Notes: a model not told the origin generated them from the letters alone. Positions 19,454 to 29,110 are shown, counted from the first letter of the stretch. The stretch is 64,000 nucleotides of DNA from Streptomyces inusitatus (GCF_014651115.1 NZ_BMWG01000002.1:372605-436604), one strand, 5' to 3'. Program-made: numbers and translations.

Positions 19454-20495
19454 GGCACTCTCCCTGATCCCCAAGGCCGAAGCCCGGCAGAGCATGAAGG
19501 ACTTCAAGTCCGACCAGGAAGTCCGCTGGTGCCCCGGCTGCGGCGACTACGCCATCCTCGCCGCCGTGCAGGGCTTCATGCCCGAACTGGGTCTCGCCAA
19601 AGAGAACATCGTCTTCGTCTCCGGCATCGGCTGCTCCTCCCGCTTCCCCTATTACATGAACACCTACGGGATGCACTCCATCCACGGACGTGCGCCCGCG
19701 ATCGCCACCGGGCTCTCCACCTCCCGCCGCGATCTCTCGGTCTGGGTCGTCACCGGCGACGGAGACGCCCTCTCCATCGGCGGCAACCACCTCATCCACG
19801 CGCTGCGGCGCAATGTCAACCTCAAGATCCTGCTGTTCAACAACCGGATCTACGGGCTGACCAAGGGCCAGTACAGCCCCACCTCCGAGGTCGGGAAGAT
19901 CACCAAGTCGACCCCGATGGGCTCACTCGACGCGCCCTTCAACCCGGTCTCCCTCGCGATCGGGGCCGAGGCCACCTTCGTCGCCCGCACCATCGACTCC
20001 GACCGCAAGCACCTCACCCAGGTGCTGCGCGAGGCCGCCGACCACCCCGGCACCGCCCTGGTCGAGATCTACCAGAACTGCAATATCTTCAACGACGGCG
20101 CGTTCGAGGCCCTCAAGGACAAGGAGCGGGCCCAGGAGGCCGTCATCCGCCTCGAACACGGCCAGCCCATCCTCTTCGGCGCGGACAACGCCAAGGGCGT
20201 CGTCCGCGACCCGCTGACCGGGGACCTCTCCGTCGTCGCGGTCACCGAGGAGAACCAGTCGCGGATCCTCGTCCACGACGCCCACAACCCTTCCCCCACC
20301 ACCGCCTTCGCGCTCTCCCGGCTGGCGGACCCCGACACTCTGCACCACACCCCGATCGGGGTGCTGCGCTCCGTCGAGCGGCCGGTGTACGACACCCTCA
20401 TGGCCGAGCAGCTCGACAGCGCCGTCGAACAGCAGGGCAAGGGCGACCTCGGCGCGCTCCTCGCCGGCAACGACACCTGGACCGTCGCCGGATAA
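19446..20495 (+). CDS. korB: 2-oxoacid:ferredoxin oxidoreductase, beta subunit
   Basis: Thiamine-diphosphate-binding subunit, 349 residues. The cofactor site is GDGDALSIGGNH (104-115) with NLKILLFNN. The CPGCGDY motif at 29-35 is the family signature contributing to the Fe-S centre. AAGGAGG lies 6 nt before ATG 19446, inside the korA end. As in other two-subunit actinobacterial KOR enzymes there is no ferredoxin-like delta domain, so an external ferredoxin must accept the electrons. A strong hairpin follows the stop codon. Confidence 0.92.
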   Translation: MTEALSLIPKAEARQSMKDFKSDQEVRWCPGCGDYAILAAVQGFMPELGLAKENIVFVSGIGCSSRFPYYMNTYGMHSIHGRAPAIATGLSTSRRDLSVWVVTGDGDALSIGGNHLIHALRRNVNLKILLFNNRIYGLTKGQYSPTSEVGKITKSTPMGSLDAPFNPVSLAIGAEATFVARTIDSDRKHLTQVLREAADHPGTALVEIYQNCNIFNDGAFEALKDKERAQEAVIRLEHGQPILFGADNAKGVVRDPLTGDLSVVAVTEENQSRILVHDAHNPSPTTAFALSRLADPDTLHHTPIGVLRSVERPVYDTLMAEQLDSAVEQQGKGDLGALLAGNDTWTVAG

Positions 20496-20521
20496 CGCGC
20501 CGGTCCAAAGGGCAGGGGCAG

Positions 20522-20558
20522 GGGCCCGGGAACACCCGACGAGGGCGTTCCCGGGCCC
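20522..20558. terminator. Bidirectional hairpin terminator, korB / Ser-Thr kinase
   Basis: A perfect 12 bp stem (GGGCCCGGGAAC at 20522-20533 with GTTCCCGGGCCC at 20547-20558) closes a 13 nt loop that can fold further (CCC/GGG). It lies between the convergent korB and kinase genes. Confidence 0.85.
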
Positions 20559-20571
20559 TTCCCGTGCGCCC

Positions 20572-22767
20572 TCAGCTCTTCGCGGTGACCGTCCCGCGCT
20601 CGCCGAGGAACCTGGCCCGGCCGCCCTCCACCCGGTGGACGAAGAGCGCGCCCGCGCTCTCGTCCAGCAGCTCGGTGGTGTCGCGGAAGACGATCGTCTT
20701 GGCGGCTCCCTCGTGCCTCACCCCGCGCAGCCGCTCCAGCAGCGCGGCGCGACCGGACCCGCCCCCGCCGCCCGGCTCCCGTACCGCCCGGGCGAGCCAG
20801 AGCACCGCGTCGTACGCCTCCGCCGCGTACCGCCCCGGCCCTGGCTCCGGCTCCGAGGACTTCCAGCGCTTTCGGTACGCGGCGAGAAACGCCCCGGCCC
20901 GGGAACCCGCCGCCGACCGCGCCGCCGGGCCGGTGTACGCCGTGCCGAAGACCCAGCCCTCGGCCGAGGCCCCGGCGCGGGCGAGGAACTCCGGCTCCAG
21001 CACGGGTTCGAGCGCGCCGCGCACCCCGGTGTAGCGGCGGTCGGCCAGGGCACGGGCCAGGCGCGCCGCGCGGGACGGCGAGTCCCCCGCGTAGATCACT
21101 CCGTCGAAACGGCCGGTCAGCACCGCGCGGGCCAGGGCGGTGAAGTCCTCGGTCCGGGCGGATGCGGATACGGAGTGGACGACGACCTCGTCCGCGCCGA
21201 ACGGCACTTCGGTCGCCAGCATGGCGACCGGCCAGGAGAAGTCGGGGCTCGCCCGGTCGGCCACGACGGCGACGCGCCGGACGCCCCGGACGGCGAAGTA
21301 GCGGGTGAGGGAGCCGAGCAGAAACCGGTGCCCGGGACGCAGCTCGAAGTAGGCGCGCCGCTCGGCGGGGTTCAGGGCCAGGGCGGAGTCCGCCGCGACC
21401 GCCACCAGGGGCAGTCGCGCGGCGCGGTGGCGCAGCGCCGTGGCCCGGGTGACCTTCCGGGCGGTGAGGTCGACGACGGCCAGGACCGCCGGGTCGGCCG
21501 CCAGCGCCTCGGCCGCCGTACGGGCCCTGCCAGGGTCTCCGCCGTCGTCCCGTACGCGCAGGGCCAGCTCGAAGGGGCGGTCGGGCGCCGCGTTGAAGGT
21601 CTCGGCGGCGAGCCGGGCGGCGCGCTCCCGGGTTCTGCCGCCGGCCTTGTCCGGGCCGCTCAGATCGGCGAGGACCCCGATGACCCGGCGCGGCGGGGCG
21701 GCCCCGGCCTCGGCCCCGGTGCCGGGCCCGGACGGGCGGCTGCCGAACCAGAGCGCGGCGGCCCCGCCCGCTCCGGCCGCCGTCCCCAGGAGGAGGAAGC
21801 GGCGGCGTGAGCCCCGTACCCCCGGCGTCGCCGGGCCCCCCACGGCCACGGTCGGCTCCGGCACGGGCAGATCGAGGACGCGCGCCGAGCGCTCCGCGAT
21901 CAGGGCGGGGAGCCCCGGGGGCAGCCAGTCGGTCCCGGGGCCGCCCGCCGCGCCGGTGCGCGGATCGGCGAGCGCGGCCCCCAGCTCGCGCGCGGTGGGG
22001 CGGGCCGCCGGGTCCTTGGCCAGCGCGGACCGCAGCAGCGGCAGCAGTCCGGGCGGTACGCCGTCGAGGTCGGGCTCCTCGTGGACGGTGCGGAAGACGA
22101 TCGCGGCCGCCATCCCCGTACCGAAGGGCCGTCGGCCCGTCAGGGCGTACGCGAGCACGCAGCCGAGCGAGAAGACGTCGGCGGCCGGGCCGACCTCGGC
22201 GGATCCGGCCAGCCGCGCCTGTTCCGGGGAGAGATAGCCGGGTGTGCCGATCATGGCGTCGGTCGCGGTCAGCGCGGTGACGCCCGCCGAGCGGGCGATG
22301 CCGAAGTCGATCAGGCGCGGGCCGTCGAGGGCGAGCAGCACATTGCCGGGTTTGACGTCGCGGTGGATCAGGCCCTGTTCGTGCGCCCCGGCGAGGGTCC
22401 CGGCGAGCCCGCCGCCGAGGGCGCGCACGGTGTGCTCGGGCAGCGGGCCGTGCGCCGCGACGGCCTCCGCCAGTGAGGGGCCGGGGACGAACTCGGTGGC
22501 GAGCCAGGGTTCCTCGGCCTCCGGGTCCGCGTCGACCACCCGCACCGCCCCGGGGCCGGTGATCAGCCGGGCGATCCCGGCCTCGCGCCGGAAGCGGGCC
22601 CGGAAGCCGGGGTCGGCGGCGTGCTCGGCCCTGATCACCTTGACCGCGCAGAGCGTGCCCCGGGCCGAGCGGGCGAGATAGACGACGCCCATGCCGCCCG
22701 CGCCCAGCCGCCCGATCAGCCGGAACCCGGCGATCGAGGACGGGTCGGCGGTCTTCAGCGGGCGCAT
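20572..22767 (-). CDS. Hanks-type Ser/Thr kinase with extracellular ligand-binding-protein domain
   Basis: Membrane receptor kinase, 731 residues. The cytosolic kinase domain (about 14-270) has the glycine loop LGAGGMGVVY, Lys43, HRDVKPGN at 135-142 and DFG at 154-156. A Pro/Gly linker and one transmembrane segment (about 323-345, after RRRFLLLGTAAG) follow. The remaining 380 or so residues resemble a branched-chain amino-acid ABC transporter binding protein (VIGVLADLSGP, AAETFNAAP, YAAEAYDAVLWLARA). Start ATG 22767 has GGAG upstream. It is 50 nt downstream of a second kinase of identical architecture. The ligand is unknown. Confidence 0.88.
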   Translation of the reverse strand: MRPLKTADPSSIAGFRLIGRLGAGGMGVVYLARSARGTLCAVKVIRAEHAADPGFRARFRREAGIARLITGPGAVRVVDADPEAEEPWLATEFVPGPSLAEAVAAHGPLPEHTVRALGGGLAGTLAGAHEQGLIHRDVKPGNVLLALDGPRLIDFGIARSAGVTALTATDAMIGTPGYLSPEQARLAGSAEVGPAADVFSLGCVLAYALTGRRPFGTGMAAAIVFRTVHEEPDLDGVPPGLLPLLRSALAKDPAARPTARELGAALADPRTGAAGGPGTDWLPPGLPALIAERSARVLDLPVPEPTVAVGGPATPGVRGSRRRFLLLGTAAGAGGAAALWFGSRPSGPGTGAEAGAAPPRRVIGVLADLSGPDKAGGRTRERAARLAAETFNAAPDRPFELALRVRDDGGDPGRARTAAEALAADPAVLAVVDLTARKVTRATALRHRAARLPLVAVAADSALALNPAERRAYFELRPGHRFLLGSLTRYFAVRGVRRVAVVADRASPDFSWPVAMLATEVPFGADEVVVHSVSASARTEDFTALARAVLTGRFDGVIYAGDSPSRAARLARALADRRYTGVRGALEPVLEPEFLARAGASAEGWVFGTAYTGPAARSAAGSRAGAFLAAYRKRWKSSEPEPGPGRYAAEAYDAVLWLARAVREPGGGGGSGRAALLERLRGVRHEGAAKTIVFRDTTELLDESAGALFVHRVEGGRARFLGERGTVTAKS

Positions 22768-22817
22768 ACGGCGACTCCGGGTGGCGGCAGGAGCGCCGCC
22801 GTGGGCTCGGGCACGGC

Positions 22818-25012
22818 TCAGGTCGTCTTCCGGGCGGGGGCGGGTTTCTCGGTGGGGGCGTCGGAGAGGAAGCGGAATCTGCCGCGCTCGGCGAGGTAGA
22901 GCCGGGTGCCGAGAGTGTCGAGATCGCCCTTCTCGCGGTCGAAGCGGTAGCTCCCCATGACGCCCCGGTAGTGGTTGATCCGCACCGCGTCGGCGAGCGC
23001 CGCCCGGTCGGGCAGCGGACCGCCGCGCTCGCGGGCGGTCATGACCAGCCGCCCGATCAGCAGACCGACCGCGTCGAACGCCTCCCCCGCGTAGAAGCCG
23101 GGGGTACGGCCGTACTTCTTCCGGTACGCGGCCACGAAGGGCTTCGCGGCCGGTTCCCCGGCGGTGTCGGCGGCCGGGGAGCCGATCACCCAGCCGTCGG
23201 CGGCGTCCCCCGCGAGCTTGAGGAAATCCTCGCTCAGCACGCGCGGCCCGGCGAGGAGCGGCCCGTCGAACCCCGCCGTCTTGAGCGCGCGGGCCGCCTT
23301 GGCCGCCGTCGCGGCCCCGCCCGCGTGGAGGTAGGCGTCGATGCCCGCGTCCACCATCTCGCCGATCACGGAGTCGTACGAGCCGAGCGAGGCGGGCACC
23401 ACCCGGGGGTGCACACGGTGGCCGTAGCTCCGGAGCAGCGAGGTCGCGCGTACGGCGAACTGCCAGGAGTACTGCTCGTCGACGCGGTCCTGGAGCACCC
23501 CCGGGCGGCCGACGGGCCGCTTGAGCTGCCGCTGGTAGAAGGACTGGAGTACGTAGGAGAGCTGGGCGGCGGTCGCCGGGTGCGCGGGACAGGCCCGGGT
23601 GAAGGAGCGGCTGACCCCCTCGGTCAGCCGGTTGAATCCGGCCGAGACCGACATCAGCGGCAGCACGGCCTCCTCGTAGACGGGCAGCACCGCCTCGGTG
23701 GTGTAGTCGCCGGTGGAGCCGAGTACGGCGGCGACCTCACGGTCGGCGGCGAGACGGCGGGCGGCGGCGAGCGCCCGGGCCGGGTCGCCCGCGTCGTCCG
23801 CCGTGGTCAGGGTGAGCGAGAAGGGCCGGTCCGCGCGGGTGTTGAACGCGTCGACCGCGAGCCGGGCCCCGCGCTCCTGCTCGATGCCCAGTGCCCGCTG
23901 GGGGCCGGTCAGATCGGCCTGTACGCCGATGGTCCAGCTCCGCTCGCGGTCCGGGCCGGCCCCGGAGCCCTCCTCCGGGCGCAGGGCGGCCCAGAGACCG
24001 CCGCCCGCGCCCGCCGCGAGCAGGGCGCCACCGGCCGCCAGCAGCGCCTTCCGGCGGCCCGCGGTCCTCGGCGGCCGGGGCCTCCCGGGCTCGGTGGGCT
24101 CGATGTCGGGCAGCGCGAGCATCCTCGCCGAGCGCTCGGCGATGGTCCGTACGACGGCGGGCGGCAGCCAGTCCGCGCCGTGCGGGGCGTCCTCGGTCAG
24201 CCGCCCGGCGACCTCGGCGGCCGTGGGGCGCAGCGCCGGGTCCTTGGCGAGGCAGTCGGCGAGCAGCGCGGCGAGTCCGTCGTCCTCGACGCCCCGGAGG
24301 TCGGGGTCGTCGTGGACCGTGCGGTAGAGCAGCGCGTCCACCGCGCCCCGGCCGAAGGGGAGCCGTCCGGTGACGGTGTACGCCAGCAGACAGGCCAGCG
24401 CGAAGACATCGCTGGGCGGGCCGATCTCGGAGCCGCGCGCCTCGGCCTGCTCGGGGGCGAGGAAGCCGGGGGTGCCGACGATCATGTCCGTGGCGGTGAT
24501 CGCGGTTCCGGTCTCGTCGGCGGCGCGCGCGATACCGAAGTCGATCAGGCGCGGGCCGTCGGCGGCGAGCAGCACATTGCCGGGTTTGACGTCGCGGTGG
24601 ACCAGACCGGCCGCGTGGACGGCGGCGAGCGCGCGGGCGAGCGCCGCGCCCAGGATCCGGGCGCTGCGCGGGGGCAGCGGGCCGTGCGCGGCGACCGCCT
24701 CCGCGAGCGAGGGGCCGGGGACGAACGCGGTGGCGAGCCAGGGCTCGGGGGCGTCCGGGTCGGCGGCGGTCACCGGGACCGCCCAGGGGCTGGAGACCCG
24801 CCGGGCGGCGGCCACCTCGCGGCGGAAGCGGGCCCGGAAGTCGGGGTCCTCCGCCTGGTCGGCGAGGGTGACCTTGACGGCGGCCAGCTCGCCCGCCTCC
24901 GTACGGCCCAGATAGACGACGCCCATGCCGCCCGCCCCGAGGCGGCCGAGGAGCCGGTAGCCCGCGACGGCCGAGGGGTCCGTCGGGCGCAGCCGCTCCC
25001 GCTCGCCGGGCT

Positions 25013-25013
<1 letters not shown>
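22818..25013 (-). CDS. Second Hanks-type Ser/Thr kinase with binding-protein domain; 5' end damaged
   Basis: Close architectural twin of the preceding kinase: kinase domain with the glycine loop, AAVKVTLAD lysine, VHRDVKPGN and LIDFGIARA, a transmembrane segment and an extracellular ligand-binding-protein domain (IGVQADLTGPQ, YAGEAFDAVGLL). Homology to the first kinase reaches back to about 24986 (RPTDPSAVAGYRLLGRLGAGG). No ATG, GTG or TTG occurs in this frame between there and the stop at 25155-25157. The only in-frame ATG, 24926, falls inside the glycine loop. The frame enters the C16/G63 block at 25013, so the true start is lost, misassembled, or a rare CTG (24992). The end given is the last codon before the homopolymer. 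Confidence 0.75.
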
Positions 25014-25092
<79 letters not shown>

Positions 25093-25125
25093 GCTGCGGG
25101 TGCGCACGAGGGTGCGGGCCGTTGT

Positions 25126-25262
25126 CGGGGGCGCTGCCCCCGAGCCCCCGCGCCTCAATCGCCGGCGGGGCTGAATTTGAGGCACCCGTCTGGTGAACGC
25201 CCCTGAGGGGCTGATTTTTACCTGGCCCGGTGCCGCCGCGGCGGGGCTGAGATTGAGGCTTT
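25126..25262. repeat. Two degenerate copies of a GC-rich intergenic palindrome
   Basis: GCCTCAA (25152-25158) and TTGAGGC (25177-25183) form a 7 bp inverted repeat around GCCGGCGGGGCTGA. A second partial copy with GGCGGGGCTGA and GATTGAGGC lies at about 25232-25259. Between them, GCCCC-TGA-GGGGC (25199-25211) is followed by a T run and may terminate plus-strand transcripts. Elements with the core CTCAATCGCCGGCGGGGC are, from memory, common between genes in Streptomyces. Confidence 0.6.
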
Positions 25263-26538
25263 ATTTGTCGGTCAGGCGTTGGCGGAGGTAGTCGTGCCAG
25301 AGAGCGGTGAAGGCTTCGGGGGTGGTGGAGAGGATGGTGGTGAGGGCGGAGGGGAGGGCGGTGGTGGGGTCGGGGGCTTGGGTGAGGGCGCGGTAGAAGT
25401 CGGTGAGGTGGGTCTCGCTCCAGTGGTCGGCGATGAGTTCGCAGGCGAGCCAGCCGCTCTCGTAGGCGCGGGCGAGGGTTTGGGGGGAGCCGCCGAAGGC
25501 GAAGTCGTCGTTGGCGGGGAGGGTGGGAGGGAGGTCGCCGCGGCGGACGGCGCGGTGGAGTTCGGGGGCGGTCTGGGCGGCGGTGCGGCCGGTGTCGCGG
25601 TAGGCGACCCAGTCGGCGAAGCCCTCGGAGAGCCACATGGGGGTGGCGGGTGAGGTGTGGGCGCGGGTGGCGACATGGGTGGTCTCGTGGGTGATCACGA
25701 CGCGCTTGCCGAAATCGCCGAGGGCGTCGTAGGCCGCCGGGTTGACGATGACGCGGTCCGCGGGGGCTTCCCCCGTCGTGCCGGTCTCGCCGGTGGTGAC
25801 GGCGGCGATGCCGCGGTATCCGGCGGCGGGGGCGCCGAGGAGGGCCCCCATGGCCTCCAGTGAGCGGGGGGCGAGCACCACGACCCGGCCGGCCCAGCGG
25901 GTGGGCCAGGCGTCGGAGACGGCGGGGACCGAGCGGTCGGCGGTGCGGGCGAGGGCAGTGAGGCGGGCCTCGTCGTGGCCGACGCCGAGGATCAGGCTGC
26001 GTTCGCCGCGGACCGCGCGGACCGGGCCCTGGTGCCAGAGCTGCTGGGCGCCGCCCTCGGCGGCGCGGTCGGCGGTGAGGTGCCAGCGGCCGTCGCGGCG
26101 GGCCAGCTCCAGGGTGCGGGCGGCGGTGACGGGGCCGGAGTCGTAGCCGGAGATCCGGTAGCGCAGCTCGGCCTCGGCGGTCGCCCGGTCGCCGCGCCGC
26201 CGCACCTCGCCGAGGCGGTACTCCCAGGAGGCGAGGGGCACCTCCGTCAGATTGCGGAAGTGCCGCAGCTCCTCGGCGCGCAGCCGGTCCGCGGCGGGGT
26301 CCAGCGCGGCGAGATAGCCGGGCTCGTCGCGGGCGAGCACGGCGGCCGCCCGGGCGTCCAGCACCCGGCGGATCTCCGCCGGGGCGCCCGCCCGGTCCCC
26401 GGGGGCCTCGCCGCAGCCCGCGAGCAGCACCGGGGCCAGCACCGCCGCGACGAGCGCGAGGCCCGCCCCGGCACGTCCCCTCGCGCGCCGCGCGCGCCTG
26501 TCGTCCGCCACCCTGCCGATCGTACGGAACCCCGGCAC
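25261..26538 (-). CDS. Lipoprotein with putative zinc metallopeptidase (HExxH) domain
   Basis: Exported lipoprotein, up to 425 residues. A basic N-terminus and hydrophobic segment end in the lipobox LLAGC (about residues 38-42). The C-terminal half has HETTHVATR followed by WLSEGFADWVAYR, the HExxH plus downstream glutamate pattern of gluzincin-type peptidases. The N-terminal part looks like a substrate-independent accessory domain. The substrate is unknown. The start at 26538 is the longest; a later start near the signal peptide is possible. It ends only 3 nt before the NlpC/P60 gene's stop side and is encoded downstream of it, so the two may share a transcript. Confidence 0.78.
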   Translation of the reverse strand: MPGFRTIGRVADDRRARRARGRAGAGLALVAAVLAPVLLAGCGEAPGDRAGAPAEIRRVLDARAAAVLARDEPGYLAALDPAADRLRAEELRHFRNLTEVPLASWEYRLGEVRRRGDRATAEAELRYRISGYDSGPVTAARTLELARRDGRWHLTADRAAEGGAQQLWHQGPVRAVRGERSLILGVGHDEARLTALARTADRSVPAVSDAWPTRWAGRVVVLAPRSLEAMGALLGAPAAGYRGIAAVTTGETGTTGEAPADRVIVNPAAYDALGDFGKRVVITHETTHVATRAHTSPATPMWLSEGFADWVAYRDTGRTAAQTAPELHRAVRRGDLPPTLPANDDFAFGGSPQTLARAYESGWLACELIADHWSETHLTDFYRALTQAPDPTTALPSALTTILSTTPEAFTALWHDYLRQRLTDK

Positions 26539-26541
26539 CGG

Positions 26542-27579
26542 TCAGACGCGAGTGACCCCGGAGACCGGCATCATCCCGACCGGGTCGTAGCGGACCGAGG
26601 CCCCCGGATAGGGGGCGTGGAGAACCTGGCCATTGCCCACGTACATCGCGATATGACTGGCGTCGGACCGGTAGGTGATCAGATCGCCGGGCCGGGCCTC
26701 GGCGAGCGAGACCCGGCGGCCGGCGTTGCGCTGCGCCTGGGAGGTGCGCGGGAGTGAGATGCCCGCCTGGGCGTACGACCACTGGGTGAGGCCCGAACAG
26801 TCGAAGCCGGAGGGGCCGTTGGCGCCCCACACATAGGGGCGGCCGACGGCGGCCCGGGCCGCCCCGAGCGCGGCGGCGGCCCGGGAGGAGGCGGCCGGCG
26901 CGCCGACGGCGCCGGGGGCGGCCCGGTCCCGGCCGGAGCGGGAGGCGCGGGTGAATTTGTCCCGCTCGCGCGCCGTGAGGGTGTTGAGCAGCCGCTGCGC
27001 CTCGGCGAGTTTGCGCTCCACGACGCGCTTGCTGCGGGCCACGGCGGCGCGGGTGCGCTCCAGTTCGGCCAGGGCTCGGGCGGCCTCCGAGCGCTCCTGG
27101 ACCAGTTCGCGCTGGACCACGCGGAACTCCCGCAGTACGGCGTTCTGGCGTTCGCCGAGGCGCTCCAGGGCCTCGGCCCTGGAGAGATAGCTGTCGGGGT
27201 CGGAGGAGAACAGCAGGATGAGCGCGGGGTCCATGCCGCCGGAGCGGTACTGCGCGCCCGCGACCGAACCGAGCGCCTGCCGCATCCGGTTGACGTTCTC
27301 CTGGCCGCGCGCCACGCCGTCCTGGGTCCGGGAGAGCGCCCGGCGCAGCTTCACGGACCGCTCGCCCGCCGCGTTGTACCGCTCGGTGGCGCTCTCCGCC
27401 TCCTCGAACAGCCGGTCCACCCGCGCCTGTGCCGTCTGTGGGGAGCCGCCGTGCGGATCCGCGCTCGCCGGCACGCCTCCGAACGCCGCGGCGGCCGTCG
27501 CGACCGCCGCGGCGGAGAGGACGGTGACCTTGGCACTGTGAGTGAGACCGGACTGTGAGGGCCGTCGATGGGACGCCAC
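26542..27579 (-). CDS. Secreted NlpC/P60 peptidoglycan hydrolase
   Basis: Cell-wall endopeptidase, 345 residues. A signal peptide (about 1-40, ending ASA) is followed by a long coiled coil (about 45-215). The C-terminal NlpC/P60 domain has catalytic Cys in GFDCSGLTQW and His in SDASHIAMYVGNGQVLHAP. I chose GTG 27579, giving MASHRRPSQ, which matches the paralog start; GGGAG lies about 10 nt upstream. The paralog follows the same plan. No riboswitch is visible upstream of this copy. Confidence 0.9.
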   Translation of the reverse strand: MASHRRPSQSGLTHSAKVTVLSAAAVATAAAAFGGVPASADPHGGSPQTAQARVDRLFEEAESATERYNAAGERSVKLRRALSRTQDGVARGQENVNRMRQALGSVAGAQYRSGGMDPALILLFSSDPDSYLSRAEALERLGERQNAVLREFRVVQRELVQERSEAARALAELERTRAAVARSKRVVERKLAEAQRLLNTLTARERDKFTRASRSGRDRAAPGAVGAPAASSRAAAALGAARAAVGRPYVWGANGPSGFDCSGLTQWSYAQAGISLPRTSQAQRNAGRRVSLAEARPGDLITYRSDASHIAMYVGNGQVLHAPYPGASVRYDPVGMMPVSGVTRV

Positions 27580-27733
27580 TGACCGCGCTCCCTTCCGCAT
27601 GTGCGAGGAATGCGTACGGGTGCGGCACACCGTGCACGACGGAGCGGACGCGAACGCCGTACGAGGGCTGTTGCGCGGCAGACAGTAGTCGGGCGACCAC
27701 ACGCTGACCAAAGACATCGCCCGGCGCGCACAA

Positions 27734-27775
27734 CCGCGCCCCGCCGGGAGACCACAGGTCACCGGCGGGGCGCGG
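27734..27775 (-). terminator. Hairpin terminator after NlpC/P60 gene
   Basis: A perfect 14 bp stem (27734-27747 with 27762-27775, core CGCCCCGCCGG) and a 14 nt loop, placed about 77 nt beyond the stop of the upstream NlpC/P60 gene. Confidence 0.8.
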
Positions 27776-27851
27776 CGTCAGCGAGCGGATCGGGAATTCC
27801 CCCGAATGGGCGGCATGAACGGGCCGCGCCCGGGGTCCGGACCGTGGAGGG

Positions 27852-28958
27852 TCAGACGCGGACCCCGAACATGTACGGCATGTTGCTCATCGCCTCGTAC
27901 CGGACCACGGTGCCGGTGCGAGGGGCGTGCAGAACCTGTCCGTTGCCCGCGTAGAAGCCGACGTGGTGCAGATCGGAGTAGAAGAAGACCAGGTCGCCGA
28001 CTTGCAGATCGCTCTGGGAGTTGATCCGGGTGCCTATGCCGGTCTGTGCCTGGGAGGTGCGGGGTATGGAGATGTTGGCCTGGGCGAAGGCCCAGGAGGT
28101 CAGGCCGGAGCAGTCGAAGGAGCTGGGGCCGGACGCGCCGTAGACGTAGGGCTTGCCGAGCACGCTCTGGGCGGCCGCGTACGCGGAGGAGGCGCGGCCC
28201 GAGGCGGGCTTGGCCTTCTCGGTGGAGGGGCGGTCGGCGGTACGGCTGGCGCGGTCCTCGTCGCCGCCGGTGGCGCGGTCGCTCTCGGCGGCCTGGGCCT
28301 TCTCCGCGGCCTGCTGGGCCTTGGCGGCCTTCTCGTCCTCCTCCTTCTTGAGCGCGGCACGCTCCGCCGCGGTCAGGGAGTTGAGGAGTTTCTGCGCCTC
28401 GCCCAGCTTGGACTGGACTTCCTGCTTCTTGGAGCTGAGCTCCTTGCGGGTGTCGGAGAGGTCGCCGAGCTTGCCCTGGGCCTCCTTGCGCTGCTGCGCG
28501 AGGGTCCGCTGCTTGTCCTGGATCTCGGTGATCGCCTCGGTCTGCTTGGCTCCGAGCTGGTCCAGCGCGGAGGCCTTGTCGAGGTAGTCGTCCGGGTCCG
28601 AGGAGAGGAAGAGCTGAAGGGCCGGGTCCATGCCGCCGGAGCGGTACTGCGCGCTGGCCACCGAACCGAGGCTGTCACGCAGCTCGTTGAGGTCGTCCTG
28701 ACCGCGGGCGACCTTGTCCTGGAGGTTGTCGACCTGCTTCTGGAGCTTGCCCTGCTGCTCCTTGGCGCCGTTGAGCTTCTCCGTGGCCTGCGCGGCCTCG
28801 TCGTAGAGCTTGTCGACCTTCTCCTTGACCTCGGCCTTGCTCGGCTTGGGATCGGCCTGAGCGGTCTGGGAGGTCAGGGCGACGGCGGCGGCCGCGGTCG
28901 CGGTGAGCACGGTCACTCGGGCGCGGCTCGGCTGCTTGGGACGACGGTGGGACGCCAC
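27852..28958 (-). CDS. Secreted NlpC/P60 peptidoglycan hydrolase, riboswitch-controlled
   Basis: Paralog of the preceding hydrolase, 368 residues. It has a signal peptide ending TAQA near residue 35, a long Lys/Gln/Glu-rich coiled coil (about 40-220) and a linker rich in Ala/Asp/Arg. The NlpC/P60 domain has Cys in SFDCSGLTSW and His in HHVGFYAGNGQVLHAP. GTG 28958 is preceded by AAGGAG about 9 nt upstream. The long leader contains a probable ydaO element, so expression is likely tied to c-di-AMP level, as for other actinobacterial wall hydrolases. Confidence 0.9.
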   Translation of the reverse strand: MASHRRPKQPSRARVTVLTATAAAAVALTSQTAQADPKPSKAEVKEKVDKLYDEAAQATEKLNGAKEQQGKLQKQVDNLQDKVARGQDDLNELRDSLGSVASAQYRSGGMDPALQLFLSSDPDDYLDKASALDQLGAKQTEAITEIQDKQRTLAQQRKEAQGKLGDLSDTRKELSSKKQEVQSKLGEAQKLLNSLTAAERAALKKEEDEKAAKAQQAAEKAQAAESDRATGGDEDRASRTADRPSTEKAKPASGRASSAYAAAQSVLGKPYVYGASGPSSFDCSGLTSWAFAQANISIPRTSQAQTGIGTRINSQSDLQVGDLVFFYSDLHHVGFYAGNGQVLHAPRTGTVVRYEAMSNMPYMFGVRV

Positions 28959-28983
28959 GAAGGACGGCTCCTTCTTCCTCGAA

Positions 28984-29110
28984 GCCGCCTACCGGGAGTG
29001 AAGGCGTTTCCCCGGCTCCGTACTCACAGCTCCCGGGAAACGGCTGAGGCGCACGGACTCGGCGGTCCTCCGCTGCCACCCCGGATGGGTGATCAACCGC
29101 GCGAAGGTTC
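28984..29110 (-). ncRNA. Probable ydaO-type (c-di-AMP) riboswitch
   Basis: On the minus strand the leader of the wall hydrolase gene contains the blocks GGTTGATCACCC, GGAGGACCGCCGAGTCC, GTTTCCCGGGAGC, GGGGAAACGCC and CCCGGTAGGCGG. Their order and spacing match actinobacterial ydaO elements, which bind c-di-AMP and switch off wall hydrolase genes. A TAGTGT -10-like box lies just upstream (about 29123). I assigned it by eye from the motif pattern; the ends are approximate. Confidence 0.65.
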
